Shown: positions 24,340-32,383, numbered from the stretch's first letter. The stretch is 47,474 nucleotides of DNA from JBFLYN01 sp040756655 (GCA_040756655.1 JBFLYN010000026.1:1-47474), one strand, 5' to 3'. Notes: generated by a model from the letters alone, not told the origin. Made by a program: numbers and translations.

Positions 24340-24992
24340 GTAGCCCTGGCTTCCAGGGTGAGGGCCGCCGGGATAAGCTCGTCCAGTCTCCAGATGGTAA
24401 AGTCGGCCCTCAACCCAGGTGCCGGTGCGGGGACACCAGCAGTCCTCCATACCGCGTGCATCCCAGCCCGGCGAGCCCCGGCCACATCCTCCAGCAGCCG
24501 GTCCCCGGTATGAATATTAGCGCTGGCCGGGATGCCCAGTCTTTTCAAGGGCTTTGGAAAATCGCGGCGTGGGGTTTGCGCTAGCCCAGGTCCGAGGATA
24601 CCACCAGCACATCCACATACGGGGCCAGGTGTGTTGCTTCCAGGTCTTCTCGCAGGATCCAGCCCGGGACGGCCGCCGGGAACACCGCCAGGGCTCGTGG
24701 AAGGCGTAGGCCGCAGCATCCAGGTCCGTCCCGTCCCATTCCATCCTCTCCAGCACTGCCCGGAGCACAGCCCGAAGGTCCACCTCACGTTCTCCCCCGC
24801 CCCGATGGCGCTCGAAGCAAGCTCCGGGAGAGGAAATGCCCCGGCCACGAAATCCCCCGCGGCCATGTTCAATCCCCGGTGGCGGTGTACGGCGGACAGC
24901 GCTTCCCGGCCCAGTACGTCAAACCCGCGCGGGTCGTAGTCCACCAGGGTCTGCCCCAGGTCGCCTGTCCACGCCCGGATCACTAGCTTCAC
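24336..24992 (-). pseudogene. Decayed HAD-superfamily hydrolase
   Basis: HAD motifs can be followed across three frames. GDLGQTLVDYDP (motif I) is in the first frame from GTG 24992. After about 24785 the match continues in a second frame (EVDLRAVLRAVLERMEWDGTDLD). Near 24690 it moves to a third (AVFPAAVPGWILRE, DVLVVSSDLG), which stops at TAG 24583-24581 just before RKPHAAIF. Motif IV, HTGDRLLEDVAGARRAGM, returns in the first frame. So there are at least three frameshifts and one stop over 650 bases. An intact ancestor would be a phosphoglycolate-phosphatase-like HAD enzyme of roughly 220 residues. The uninterrupted ORF across the region is chance, since its middle is not HAD-like. Confidence 0.85.
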
Positions 24993-25002
24993 CCCCCGGG
25001 GA

Positions 25003-25041
25003 GGCTCTAGCCCGGTGCCGTCAAGGCACCGGGCTAGAGCC
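25003..25041. terminator. Perfect 17-bp inverted repeat downstream of ferredoxin
   Basis: The arms 25003-25019 and 25025-25041 are exact inverse complements over a 5-base loop (GTCAA). The stem begins 36 bases beyond the ferredoxin stop. There is no T tract, so it may be a 3' stabiliser or Rho-linked stop instead of a classical terminator. Confidence 0.65.
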
Positions 25042-25076
25042 CTGCATACAACATGTTCACGTGACCACTTGATCTA

Positions 25077-25247
25077 TTAGGGAGCCAGAATGGCCGCTAC
25101 CGGGCAGATGTCGACGCAGTTACCGCAGTCAGTGCAAAGCTCCGCGTCGATCTCATACTTGGTGTCACCTTCCCTGATGGCACCGGCCGGACACTCGGTA
25201 GAGCACACGCCGCAGGCCGCGCACTCGTCGTTGATGGTGTGGGGCAA
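25077..25247 (-). CDS. 2[4Fe-4S] ferredoxin
   Basis: The 56-residue product has two classical cluster motifs, CAACGVCSTECP and CTDCGNCVDICP, separated by 23 residues, each C-x2-C-x2-C-x3-C-P. This is the compact clostridial ferredoxin fold, and all eight ligands are present. It carries low-potential electrons in anaerobic metabolism. TTG 25247 is chosen because GGGAGG lies eight bases upstream and the resulting N-terminus (MPHTINDEC) matches the family's usual short lead. It is a single gene followed by a 17-bp perfect hairpin. This gene was too short for the six-frame list. Confidence 0.96.
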   Translation of the reverse strand: MPHTINDECAACGVCSTECPAGAIREGDTKYEIDAELCTDCGNCVDICPVAAILAP

Positions 25248-25277
25248 TGGATAGACCTCCCTTCCGCTGAGGACAAT

Positions 25278-26171
25278 CTATTGGACTTTATTCGCTGGCA
25301 ACTGCCGAATTCCTACCGGCCCTTGGTCTGCGTCCCGGACCTGGTTTTGGAGAAACCACCCGGTACCCGCCAGCACTACCAGCCCTCCCGCCAACGTGGC
25401 CGGGGGCGGCATTTCCCCCAGTATCATCCAGGCCAGGAGCGCCGCCCCCACGGGCTCGCCCAGGATGCTCACGGACACTACTGCCGGCGGCACCCGGCCC
25501 AAGGCCCAGTTGAAGACCGTATGACCCATGAGCGTGGGAAAAACGGCCAGCGCCACAAAGAGGAGCCACTCCCGGGCCGGGTACGGGGCTAACGGCACCC
25601 GCCGGAGCAAGCACGTCGTCACTCCTACCAGGGCGGCCACTCCGTACACCAGGGAAGTGTACAGCCACAGGGACCACCGCCGCCTCAAGCCGGCACCGAT
25701 GATGAGATACCCGGCTATCATCACCGCCCCGGTCAAGGCCAGGATGTCCCCGTACCATGCCATCCCGCCCAGGGCAAAGTCGCCGGCCCCGATCACCCCG
25801 GCGCCGGCCACGGCCAAGAGTGCACCGGCCAGGGCCCGCCCGCTGGTGCGCTGCCCCAGGAAGAACCAGGAACCGGCCAGCACGAATACGGGCTGGATGG
25901 ACACCAGCGCCACCGAACTGGCCACCGTGGTATATTCCAAGGACGTAATCCAGCTTACAAAATGCAGGGCCAGGAATACCCCGGCCAAGCAGGCCAGGCC
26001 CAGTTCCCGGCCGGACGCCCGGGGCCGGTGGGTCCTGGCCCCGAGCACGGCCGCGGGAAGCAACACCACTTCGGCCAGCAAGAGACGGTAGACCATGAGG
26101 ACCAGGGCCGGTGCCGTGGACAGCCTGATGAAGATGGCCGAACCTGAGACCGCCAGCACCCCTACGGCCAC
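25278..26171 (-). CDS. DMT/EamA-family drug/metabolite transporter
   Basis: About ten transmembrane helices arranged as two EamA halves: the first from SGSAIFIRL to LALTGAVMIAGY, the second from LWLYTSLVYGVAAL to LAGGLVVLAGTGWF. The repeat hallmarks ALVSIQPVFVLAGSWFFLGQ and VSVSILGEPVGAALLAWMILGE are in place, one per half. The substrate is unknown; relatives export amino acids or take up nucleotide sugars. The frame opens after a TGA and the first standard start is GTG 26171. That GTG has no ribosome site, and AGGTGA lies just before ATACCCATT at about 26185, so a rare ATT start at that point is possible. The upstream gene stops at 26196, so the two are closely spaced. Confidence 0.88.
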   Translation of the reverse strand: MAVGVLAVSGSAIFIRLSTAPALVLMVYRLLLAEVVLLPAAVLGARTHRPRASGRELGLACLAGVFLALHFVSWITSLEYTTVASSVALVSIQPVFVLAGSWFFLGQRTSGRALAGALLAVAGAGVIGAGDFALGGMAWYGDILALTGAVMIAGYLIIGAGLRRRWSLWLYTSLVYGVAALVGVTTCLLRRVPLAPYPAREWLLFVALAVFPTLMGHTVFNWALGRVPPAVVSVSILGEPVGAALLAWMILGEMPPPATLAGGLVVLAGTGWFLQNQVRDADQGPVGIRQLPANKVQ

Positions 26172-26195
26172 CGCCAGGTACGGGAGAATGGGTAT

Positions 26196-26432
26196 TCACC
26201 TCAGCTGGGAGGTTCGTGGTCGGGCTCTGGACTTCCTTCCCGCCTGCAATAGCCGCAACCGGGCATCAAACTGGCGACTGAGGGCCAGCACTCGTTGATG
26301 GTCCAGCGCCAGCCCGGCCACCAGGTCCTCCAGCTCTTTCGGCGCACCTTCGATCAGGCTGAACGACGACTCCTCAACCGGGTCCGTTTCTGGGCCCTCG
26401 CGCACCAGCCGGGCAACGCTTGGCCTCGCCAA
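26196..26432 (-). CDS. Small hypothetical protein ahead of the DMT transporter
   Basis: The 78-residue protein starts at TTG 26432 with GGGAGGTGAT eight bases upstream. It is helical and acidic in the middle (FSLIEGAPKELEDLVAGL, then LDHQRVLALSRQFDARLRLLQ) and ends in a basic tail. I do not recognise a family, although the central helix-turn pattern could be a small regulatory or dimer fold. It precedes the DMT transporter directly. The preceding gene is separated by the terminator at 26447-26479, so this pair forms its own unit. Confidence 0.58.
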   Translation of the reverse strand: MARPSVARLVREGPETDPVEESSFSLIEGAPKELEDLVAGLALDHQRVLALSRQFDARLRLLQAGRKSRARPRTSQLR

Positions 26433-26446
26433 AGAGATCACCTCCC

Positions 26447-26479
26447 AAAACAAAAGGGTCCGGCTGCCACCGGTCCCTT
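26447..26479 (-). terminator. Terminator of the upstream unknown gene
   Basis: On the minus strand AAGGGACCGG and CCGGACCCTT form a stem with one internal mismatch and a short loop, followed by TTGTTTT. It lies about 50 bases beyond the stop at 26530. Confidence 0.78.
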
Positions 26480-26529
26480 GAACTGCCATATTTGCGCCCC
26501 GGGCGGGTTTCTCCTGCCGCTCCGGCCCT

Positions 26530-26895
26530 CTAGCCGGGCAGTCGCTCCAGCCCCATGTCGTCCAGGAACTCCTGGATCAGGCGGTGATAGTATACCACTG
26601 ACGCTTCGTCCCCGGGCGACAAGGTGCGCACGTCCCGCCCCGGGTTGAACGCCTGGAGGCCAGGGGTGCAAATGAGCACTTCCGCTGTGAGCTCGTCTTG
26701 GCCTTCTCTAACCACCAGCGGTACGAACCACTCGCCCGCATCGGAACTCACCAGGATGGCCGCTTCCTCTCCGGTCGCCAGCTGCTGAATGCTGTAACCC
26801 GGGCCGGCCAGGTCCTCAAGGTACGAGGCCAAGCGGTGGCCGATGCCGGGGTGTAGCTGGGCGGCCCGGTACTTGAGTTCGAAAGTTATAGACAA
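26530..26895 (-). CDS. Conserved-looking protein of unknown function
   Basis: The 121-residue soluble protein begins at TTG 26895 after GGGGAGG with eight bases between. It has an alpha/beta alternation (ITFELKYRAAQL, EAAILVSSDAGEWFVPLVV, DELTAEVLICTPGL) and a C-terminal helix HRLIQEFLDDMG. The frame extends to 26937 but that part contains the ribosome site. I do not recognise the family. It is a single gene with a good terminator, and its codon use matches its neighbours, so it is probably genuine. Confidence 0.6.
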   Translation of the reverse strand: MSITFELKYRAAQLHPGIGHRLASYLEDLAGPGYSIQQLATGEEAAILVSSDAGEWFVPLVVREGQDELTAEVLICTPGLQAFNPGRDVRTLSPGDEASVVYYHRLIQEFLDDMGLERLPG

Positions 26896-27018
26896 GGCCT
26901 GCACCTCCCCTTGCGATAAATATACTCCCTTTCGCATAAGTATGCAAGCCTACCCGAGAGTCTTTCCGCCCGGCACAGGTTAGGTCCACTCCGGTTTCGG
27001 GGGGGCTCAGCCTCCCGG

Positions 27019-27050
27019 CGAGAAAAGAAGAAACCCGGCGGGTGCCGGGT
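27019..27050 (-). terminator. Rho-independent terminator of the NifU-type gene
   Basis: On the minus strand ACCCGGC and GCCGGGT form a stem over a 4-base loop and are followed by TTCTTCTTTTCTC. It lies 15 bases beyond the stop at 27065. Confidence 0.85.
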
Positions 27051-27064
27051 AGTACGCTGCTTGG

Positions 27065-27289
27065 CTACACAGCCTCAACCGCCTTGACTTCCGGGATCTC
27101 GCTTTTTAGCCAGCGCTCAATGCCATTCTTCAGGGTCAGGGTCGACATGGGACAGCCCTGGCATGCTCCCGTCAACCTCACCTTTACCACGCCTTCTTGG
27201 TCATCGACATCGACGAGCATTACATCACCGCCGTCTTGCTGTAGCCTGGGCCTGATCTTGTCCAGGACTTCCTGTACTCTGTCTTTCAA
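27065..27289 (-). CDS. NifU C-terminal-domain Fe-S scaffold protein
   Basis: The 74-residue protein is a stand-alone NifU_N-less domain: VLDKIRPRLQQDGGDVMLV, then VKVRLTGACQGCPMSTLTLKNGIE with the C-x-x-C pair that holds a bridging [4Fe-4S] cluster. Such proteins receive or deliver clusters to apo-enzymes. TTG 27289 has GGAGG seven bases upstream and the frame closes cleanly. The terminator at 27019-27050 follows. It stands alone with no suf or nif genes near. Confidence 0.94.
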   Translation of the reverse strand: MKDRVQEVLDKIRPRLQQDGGDVMLVDVDDQEGVVKVRLTGACQGCPMSTLTLKNGIERWLKSEIPEVKAVEAV

Positions 27290-27393
27290 TGCGACACCTC
27301 CACACTTACGGTTGGGCCTTCACTGGTCATATACCAGAAGCGGGCGGTAGTTTCCTGCCTATAAGCATTCCCGATGCGGGATGCTCCTAACGG

Positions 27394-29235
27394 TCACCGC
27401 CCGTTCCCGGGTTTTAGCCAGACTCTCATGACCGGGTCGCGCCCGGCCCTTACCGGCCCGGGCGGGGCTGGCCGGAGGTTGTCTACCCGGCCGGCGTTGG
27501 CTACGATCAGGAGGGAAATGGGGCTGAGCCCGGCCTGGGCCAGGGTCGCCTGCTCGAATTCCACCAGCAGTTCCCCGGTCTCTACCTGTTTTCCGGCTTC
27601 CACGTGCACGGTGAAACCTTCGCCCGCCAACCGGACGGTGTCGATCCCCAGGTGCAGGATGAGTTCCAGGCCCGACCCGGTGACCATGGTCAGCGCGTGC
27701 CCTCCTGGGAACACGTACTCAATGCGCCCGTCCGCCGGCGCCACCAGCCTTCCCTCTGAGGGGTCGATGCCCACGCCCGGGCCCATTGTCCCGGCGGAAA
27801 AGACCGGGTCGGGCACTTCGGAAAGTGGCATGAGCCGACCGGTGAGCGGGGCCAGGAGCGGCACCGCTGGACGGTCCTGGGCCAGCACCGCGCAAAGCTG
27901 ATCGCAGATGGATGCCGAAGCTGAGCCCATGACCACCTGTACCAAGCATGCCCCGGGGCGCGAAACCCCGGAGGCCCCCAGCCGGTACAGGGAGCCTTCG
28001 TCAACCCGGCCTGCATCCACCAGCTCCACCCGCAACCGGGTCAGGCACGCGTCTACAGAAACGATATTGGCAGCGCCACCCAGCGCCTCCAGGAGCCGGG
28101 CCACATCGGCCCCGGCTTGACTGCCTTCTGCACCCGCCAAAACCGGGGTCCGCCCGAGGAGGGGTAGGTCCCAGCGGCGGATCAGGAACCTAAACAGGAG
28201 GTAATAGAGAGCTCCAAAGACCACTCCCAGGGGCAGGAGCAGCCAGGCCCGTCCGGCATATCCCAGGTTTATGAAGAACATGGGAAGCGCCATGCCGAAA
28301 TGACGGACTCCCAGGGCGTAGGTGACCCAGAGCGCTGCCCCGGTCAACAGGGCGTGCGCCAAAAACAGCACCGGGGCCACGAACATGAAGGCAAACTCCG
28401 CCGGCTCGGTGATGCCCGTTATAATGGAAGTCAACGCCGCCGTCACCATGATGCCAGTGACCCTGGTCCTCTGCTCGGGCCTGGCCTCGTGGGCGATGGC
28501 CAGGCAAATGGCGGGAACGGCAAACACCATGGTCAGGTAGAAACCGGCCAGGAGGTACCCGGAGGACGGGTCGCGGGCGTAAAACCGTGGTACCTCGCCC
28601 AGGACCACTTGCCCGGTCACCGGGTCGGGATAGCCCCCCAGCACGTACATGATGAGGTTGTTGAGGATATGGTGGAGCCCGGTGGGGATGAGCAGGCGGT
28701 TGAGGACACCGTACACGAAGGCTCCCGTGGCCCCGGCCGAGTAGAGCCACTCCCCTAATCGCACGATGAGCCGCCCTATGGGCGGCCAGGCCAGGCCAAA
28801 ACCTGTCCCGGCCACCAGCCCGGCGGCGGACGATGCCACCAGTACGAACCGCTTGCCGGAAAACAGCCCCAGGTACTCGGGCAGTCTAAGGTCATGAAAG
28901 CGCTGGAACAGGAGGGCAGCGGCGGCCCCCATGGCTATGCCGCCCAGCACTCCGGTGTCCACGGTCGGGTCCATGGCCCGGGACACCGAGGCCATGACCG
29001 CGTAGCCCACCACCGCGGCCAGGGCGGCCATGCCGTCCCGGCCGGTAAACCCCAGGGCCACGCCGGCGGCAAAAAGCAACGGCAGGTACGTAACCAGGAG
29101 ACTGTGCCCGGCAGCATACAGCGGCGCCCAGCCCAGCTGGTCTCCCAGCACCATGTAAACGGCTGCCACCGGCAAGATGATCACGGGAAGCAATAAGGCG
29201 GAAGAAAACTTCTGTAGCAGCTGGCGCAAGGTCAT
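27394..29235 (-). CDS. PTS permease IICBA, NagE/PtsG class (probably N-acetylglucosamine or related sugar)
   Basis: A single 613-residue chain carries EIIC (residues 1-360, hydrophobic helices with GLHHILNNLIMYVLGGYPDP), EIIB near 390-460 (NIVSVDACLTRLRVEL, the phospho-Cys) and EIIA in the last 150 (ELILHLGIDTVRLAGEGF, the phospho-His, and VEAGKQVETGELLVEF). All phosphotransfer residues are present. This C-B-A order and length fits NagE-type permeases rather than PtsG alone. The preceding gene, seven bases upstream, is a ChbG-type deacetylase, so the substrate may be an acetylated amino sugar or its dimer. It takes phosphate from HPr, whose gene is not in this window. The start is ATG 29235. 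Confidence 0.92.
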   Translation of the reverse strand: MTLRQLLQKFSSALLLPVIILPVAAVYMVLGDQLGWAPLYAAGHSLLVTYLPLLFAAGVALGFTGRDGMAALAAVVGYAVMASVSRAMDPTVDTGVLGGIAMGAAAALLFQRFHDLRLPEYLGLFSGKRFVLVASSAAGLVAGTGFGLAWPPIGRLIVRLGEWLYSAGATGAFVYGVLNRLLIPTGLHHILNNLIMYVLGGYPDPVTGQVVLGEVPRFYARDPSSGYLLAGFYLTMVFAVPAICLAIAHEARPEQRTRVTGIMVTAALTSIITGITEPAEFAFMFVAPVLFLAHALLTGAALWVTYALGVRHFGMALPMFFINLGYAGRAWLLLPLGVVFGALYYLLFRFLIRRWDLPLLGRTPVLAGAEGSQAGADVARLLEALGGAANIVSVDACLTRLRVELVDAGRVDEGSLYRLGASGVSRPGACLVQVVMGSASASICDQLCAVLAQDRPAVPLLAPLTGRLMPLSEVPDPVFSAGTMGPGVGIDPSEGRLVAPADGRIEYVFPGGHALTMVTGSGLELILHLGIDTVRLAGEGFTVHVEAGKQVETGELLVEFEQATLAQAGLSPISLLIVANAGRVDNLRPAPPGPVRAGRDPVMRVWLKPGNGR

Positions 29236-29241
29236 CCCTCC

Positions 29242-30105
29242 TTACTTCCTGCCCAACCAGTTGGCCGAGTGGAGCTCCCGGAAGATGCCAAAAGACACCA
29301 GCTTGACACCGCTGTGCTCCAGCGCATCCCGGGTCCTTTCGCTGCACAGCATGGCAAGGTCGGCCTCGCGTTCAGGGCACAGGGAAGATATGGCCGCCAG
29401 CCGGTCATCACAATACCCGGGGTGGCAGGCCAATTCGGCGATGCCGCGCTCTCTGGCGGTGGTCGCCAGGAATGCTTCAAACCGGGCATGCAACGGCCCG
29501 GTATCTGTGCCTCCGGTGAGATCCTCGGTGCGGTCTGGAAACTCCAGGGCGGACTGGGAAGCCCGGGCTAGGCTGTGCCGAAGCAAGGCCATGTACCAGT
29601 ACCTGAGAGGTCCTCGTGTCCGTCGCACAGGCTGGTCGTCTGGCCGGACCACGCGGAGGGCGAAAATCCCGTGTTTTTCTGCCAGGCGGCAGGCAATGTC
29701 CAGGTAAGGAGGGTACAGGTGCAGGTTGTGATGGCTGTCCAGGTGGGTCGGGGATATGCCCGTGGCCAGGAACGCCCGGATCTGGGCGTCCCACTCCCGG
29801 TGGACATCCTGTTCGCTGCCGAACAGGCACTGGCGTAGCGGCCGTCTTATGAACCGTCCCGGCCGGTCCACCAGGGTGGGAACCTCCGACGGAGACAGCA
29901 CCGGCCGGCCGGCGGTGAGGGTCAGGTGAACCCCGATGCCCAGTTCTGGGTGGTCAGAGGCCGCCTGCATGGCATCCTGGAAGCCCGGCATGTTGGCCAT
30001 GGCCGAAGCCGAGGTCACCACTCCGCGGGCGTGAGCCTCAAGGATCCCTCGGGTGACGCCCGGCGCCAAGCCGAGGTCATCAGCGTTCACGATCAAGTAG
30101 TGCAT
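29242..30105 (-). CDS. chbG: YdjC/ChbG-family carbohydrate deacetylase
   Basis: The protein opens with LIVNADDLGLAPG, the metal-binding Asp pair of the family, then GIGVHLTLTAGRPV, THLDSHHNLHLYP with the metal His residues, and ELACHPGYCDD near residue 230. ChbG removes one acetyl group from chitobiose or chitotriose (or their phosphates) before further breakdown. Length 287 is close to the usual 250-290. ATG 30105 has GGGAG 7-8 bases upstream. It is followed seven bases later by the PTS permease, an obvious functional pair for chito-sugar uptake. The AAA gene ends 71 bases upstream on the same strand. Confidence 0.9.
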   Translation of the reverse strand: MHYLIVNADDLGLAPGVTRGILEAHARGVVTSASAMANMPGFQDAMQAASDHPELGIGVHLTLTAGRPVLSPSEVPTLVDRPGRFIRRPLRQCLFGSEQDVHREWDAQIRAFLATGISPTHLDSHHNLHLYPPYLDIACRLAEKHGIFALRVVRPDDQPVRRTRGPLRYWYMALLRHSLARASQSALEFPDRTEDLTGGTDTGPLHARFEAFLATTARERGIAELACHPGYCDDRLAAISSLCPEREADLAMLCSERTRDALEHSGVKLVSFGIFRELHSANWLGRK

Positions 30106-30176
30106 GGCTCTCTCCCGTCGGCGGTGCCATGGCAGGACCAGATACGCAGCATCTTCCGGGAGAAGGCACGCTCAAG

Positions 30177-31871
30177 TCAGTTGCGACGTACCTCCATCTC
30201 CCGCTCAACAGCGTCCAGGAAAGTCTGGTCGTCGGTAAAGCGGCGCGCCTGGGCCAGGCATTCGCTGATGACTTCGCGGCGGTGCTGGACATCGATGCGA
30301 AAGCTCCTGGCCGCGTTGAGGAAGTCGTCCCGGCCCAGCCCCTCGCCCCCCCGGTCGAAGGCCACCCGCTTGGCCCGGGTAACCAGTTCTTCCAGCTCAG
30401 CACAGGAGAAGTTCTTGGTCAGGTCCAGGATCTCCTGCTCCAGGAACTGCACCAGCTCCTCACGGCTCATGTCCAGGGGGACCGCCACCTTCTTGGTACC
30501 CTGGTTGAGCCCCAGGTGCACCAGGAGGACGTCCAGCCGGGCCCGGGGTCCTGGGTAGAGGAAGGGGATCTTGTAGTCGAACCTGCCGGTGCGCGTGAAG
30601 GCCTCGTCCAAGTGCTCGGGCACGTTGGTGGTGCCTACGATGATGGCCTCGCGCTCCGGGCGTCCCAGCCACTCTAGAAACTGGGAAAACACCCGCTTGG
30701 TCTCTTCGCCGGCCGAACCGCTCTCGGTGGACGTGCGCTTGCCAAACCGGTCGATCTCATCCACGAACACGATGGCCGGGGACATTTTCTCCGCCAGTTG
30801 GATGGCGTTTTTCATGTTCTGCCCGGATTCACCCAGCCACTTGGAGTAGATGTTCTCGGTAACCAGGTTGATGAAGGGAAGCTGGATCTCCGTGGCCAGG
30901 GCCTTGGCGAACAAGCTTTTGCCGGTACCCGGGGGCCCAAAGAACAGGATGCCTTTGGGCAGGGGGAGGCCAAACCGCCGGGCCCGCTCCGAGTAGCGGA
31001 GGACATTTATGATGTACTTGACGGTGAAATCCTTGATGGCCTGGTAGCCCCCGATGTCGGCAAAGGAGGCAGTGGGCTCACTTACTTCCAGGATGCCCGA
31101 CCGCTTGACCAGTTCAGACTTGAGGTCCTTGACCAGCGACATGTCGAAGGTCCTCCGGCGGTTGTAACTTTCCAGGAGGATGCTTTCCACCTGGTGTAAG
31201 TTCAGCCCGGCCGTGGTCACCTCCAACTCTATGGTAGCCTGGCGGGGTAGTTCCAGTCCCAACTCCTTGGCGATGAGTTCGATGAGGCTGTGACGCTCGG
31301 CCGCCGACGAAGGGTCTACCGAGATGATGACCACCAGTTCCCGGGTGAAAGCGTCCAGGAGCGAGGCGGCATCCGCCGTGAGGATGAAGATGGTGGAGTT
31401 CCTGGTTATGATCTGCGGGTCGATGGCCCAGGCCCTGAGCGCGCTCTGGAGGCCGGTTTCCCATTCTCGGACCTCGGAGATGTTCTGGATGACAAACACC
31501 GTGCGCTGGTTTTTGAGATACCCGTCCACTTCTTTGAGTACGGCCTTGAAGTTTTGCAGTTCCACCCCTTCGTCCCCGCGTGCTCGCTGGATCATGGACG
31601 AACCCCCGGTGGGCCGTTTCCGGTATAGCTCGTGCACGGGCCCGGACGGGCTCAGCCCCAAGCGCCCCAGCCCTTCCCACTGGTCGTAGATGAAGAAGGC
31701 ATCGGCGTTTTTCACTTCCGGGTGAGTGAGTATGTACTCCTTCAGCTGGAGAAGGCGCTTGGGGTCGGTGGTCTCAAAGCAAACCACCGGCGAGTAGTTG
31801 CTCTTCCTCTTCACCAGGCCGTTTTCTATCCAGGTGGTATCCAGGAAATCGTACTGGACCAGGTTGTCCAC
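30177..31871 (-). CDS. Ycf46-like AAA ATPase
   Basis: The N-terminal 260 residues are a Ycf46-type region that begins VQYDFLDTTW and keeps a decayed ATPase-like fold (FVIQNISEV, STIFILTADAA). The C-terminal AAA module has Walker A in FFGPPGTGKS, Walker B in IVFVDEIDRFG, sensor GTTN and the Arg-containing EAFTRTGRFD. Ycf46 proteins are AAA ATPases known from plastids and cyanobacteria; bacterial ones are little studied. The DUF1257 and DUF2997 genes upstream (32384-33066) are typical company. GTG 31871 has no ribosome site and an in-frame TGA lies five codons upstream. A TnpB remnant abuts the start, so the N-terminus or its expression may have been altered. Confidence 0.87.
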   Translation of the reverse strand: MDNLVQYDFLDTTWIENGLVKRKSNYSPVVCFETTDPKRLLQLKEYILTHPEVKNADAFFIYDQWEGLGRLGLSPSGPVHELYRKRPTGGSSMIQRARGDEGVELQNFKAVLKEVDGYLKNQRTVFVIQNISEVREWETGLQSALRAWAIDPQIITRNSTIFILTADAASLLDAFTRELVVIISVDPSSAAERHSLIELIAKELGLELPRQATIELEVTTAGLNLHQVESILLESYNRRRTFDMSLVKDLKSELVKRSGILEVSEPTASFADIGGYQAIKDFTVKYIINVLRYSERARRFGLPLPKGILFFGPPGTGKSLFAKALATEIQLPFINLVTENIYSKWLGESGQNMKNAIQLAEKMSPAIVFVDEIDRFGKRTSTESGSAGEETKRVFSQFLEWLGRPEREAIIVGTTNVPEHLDEAFTRTGRFDYKIPFLYPGPRARLDVLLVHLGLNQGTKKVAVPLDMSREELVQFLEQEILDLTKNFSCAELEELVTRAKRVAFDRGGEGLGRDDFLNAARSFRIDVQHRREVISECLAQARRFTDDQTFLDAVEREMEVRRN

Positions 31872-31883
31872 CCCCAGGGCAAG

Positions 31884-32210
31884 TCAAGCCCCGTCTCCCC
31901 TCTGGACTAAAGTCCGTGAGGGTTCCGGTCTCACCAACCAGGACCGATCCAACTCCCGTTCTACCTGGCGTGAGTTCCCGCCAAGCCGGCGGCACGTGGT
32001 AGCTGGAGTAGGTGCCTCCAGGTTGAGGGCCGCGTTTTCGTCACCGCGTAGTCGAGCCGTACGTGGTCGGGTCCGGGCCAACCGAAAGCGGCAGCCCGTT
32101 CCCCCGGTGGCCCCAGCCCGAGGGGGCGCTACTGGCCGGGTTGCCCCGGGCCGGCGGACAGGTCCAGGAGGATGCGTTCGGGCCGCGGCCTGCTCCCGGG
32201 GAAGCCGCAT
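31884..32210 (-). pseudogene. Decayed TnpB (IS200/IS605) C-terminal remnant
   Basis: In one minus frame GDENAALNLEA, then NSRQVERELDRSWL, matches the final catalytic-Asp segment D-R-D-x-N-A-A-x-N-L and the variable tail of TnpB. In another frame just upstream, NGLPLSVGPD matches the G-L-x-L-S-V-R-x-W stretch that normally precedes the zinc ribbon. So a frameshift splits the remnant and most of the protein is absent. The imperfect palindrome at 31898-31922 is typical of the IS right end. The remnant lies between the DUF2997/short ORF pair and the AAA gene. Confidence 0.72.
31898..31922. repeat. Right-end palindrome of the IS605/TnpB element
   Basis: CCCTC-T-GGACT-AA-AGTCC-GT-GAGGG is an imperfect hairpin of ten pairs. 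On the minus strand it reads as the GGACTTTAGTCC type common at the 3' ends of tnpB elements. In active elements such a hairpin is part of the transposition end and of the guide RNA (omega RNA). No intact left end is visible. Confidence 0.68.
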
Positions 32211-32217
32211 GGATGCT

Positions 32218-32352
32218 TCAGCCGCAAGGCGAAGCATACACTTTCTGTGCCTTGAGTCCCCACCGCTGCAGGGCCGAAACCAGGGCCGGTGCGGCCCGGG
32301 TCCCGTTTCTGTCGTACACCTCTATGCTCTGGTGGGTGACGTACACCTCCAC
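32218..32352 (-). CDS. Short ORF after DUF2997, 44 residues
   Basis: GTG 32352 follows GGGGGAG at nine bases. The product reads VTHQSIEVYDRNG, then APALVSALQRWGLKAQKVYASPCG. This is a plausible beta-strand plus helix with a conserved-looking Cys-Gly end, and codon use resembles its neighbours. It begins 31 bases after the DUF2997 stop on the same strand. I do not recognise a family. It may be a small partner of the DUF1257/DUF2997/AAA group, or a 5' piece of something cut by the IS. Chance ORF is possible. Confidence 0.5.
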   Translation of the reverse strand: MEVYVTHQSIEVYDRNGTRAAPALVSALQRWGLKAQKVYASPCG

Positions 32353-32383
32353 CAGCCGGGACTCCCCCGGTGCCAGTGTTGCC

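Noticed and set aside
31884..32237. 117-codon minus ORF as an intact gene
   Set aside because: Only its end matches TnpB, the preceding part is in a different frame, so it is a remnant.
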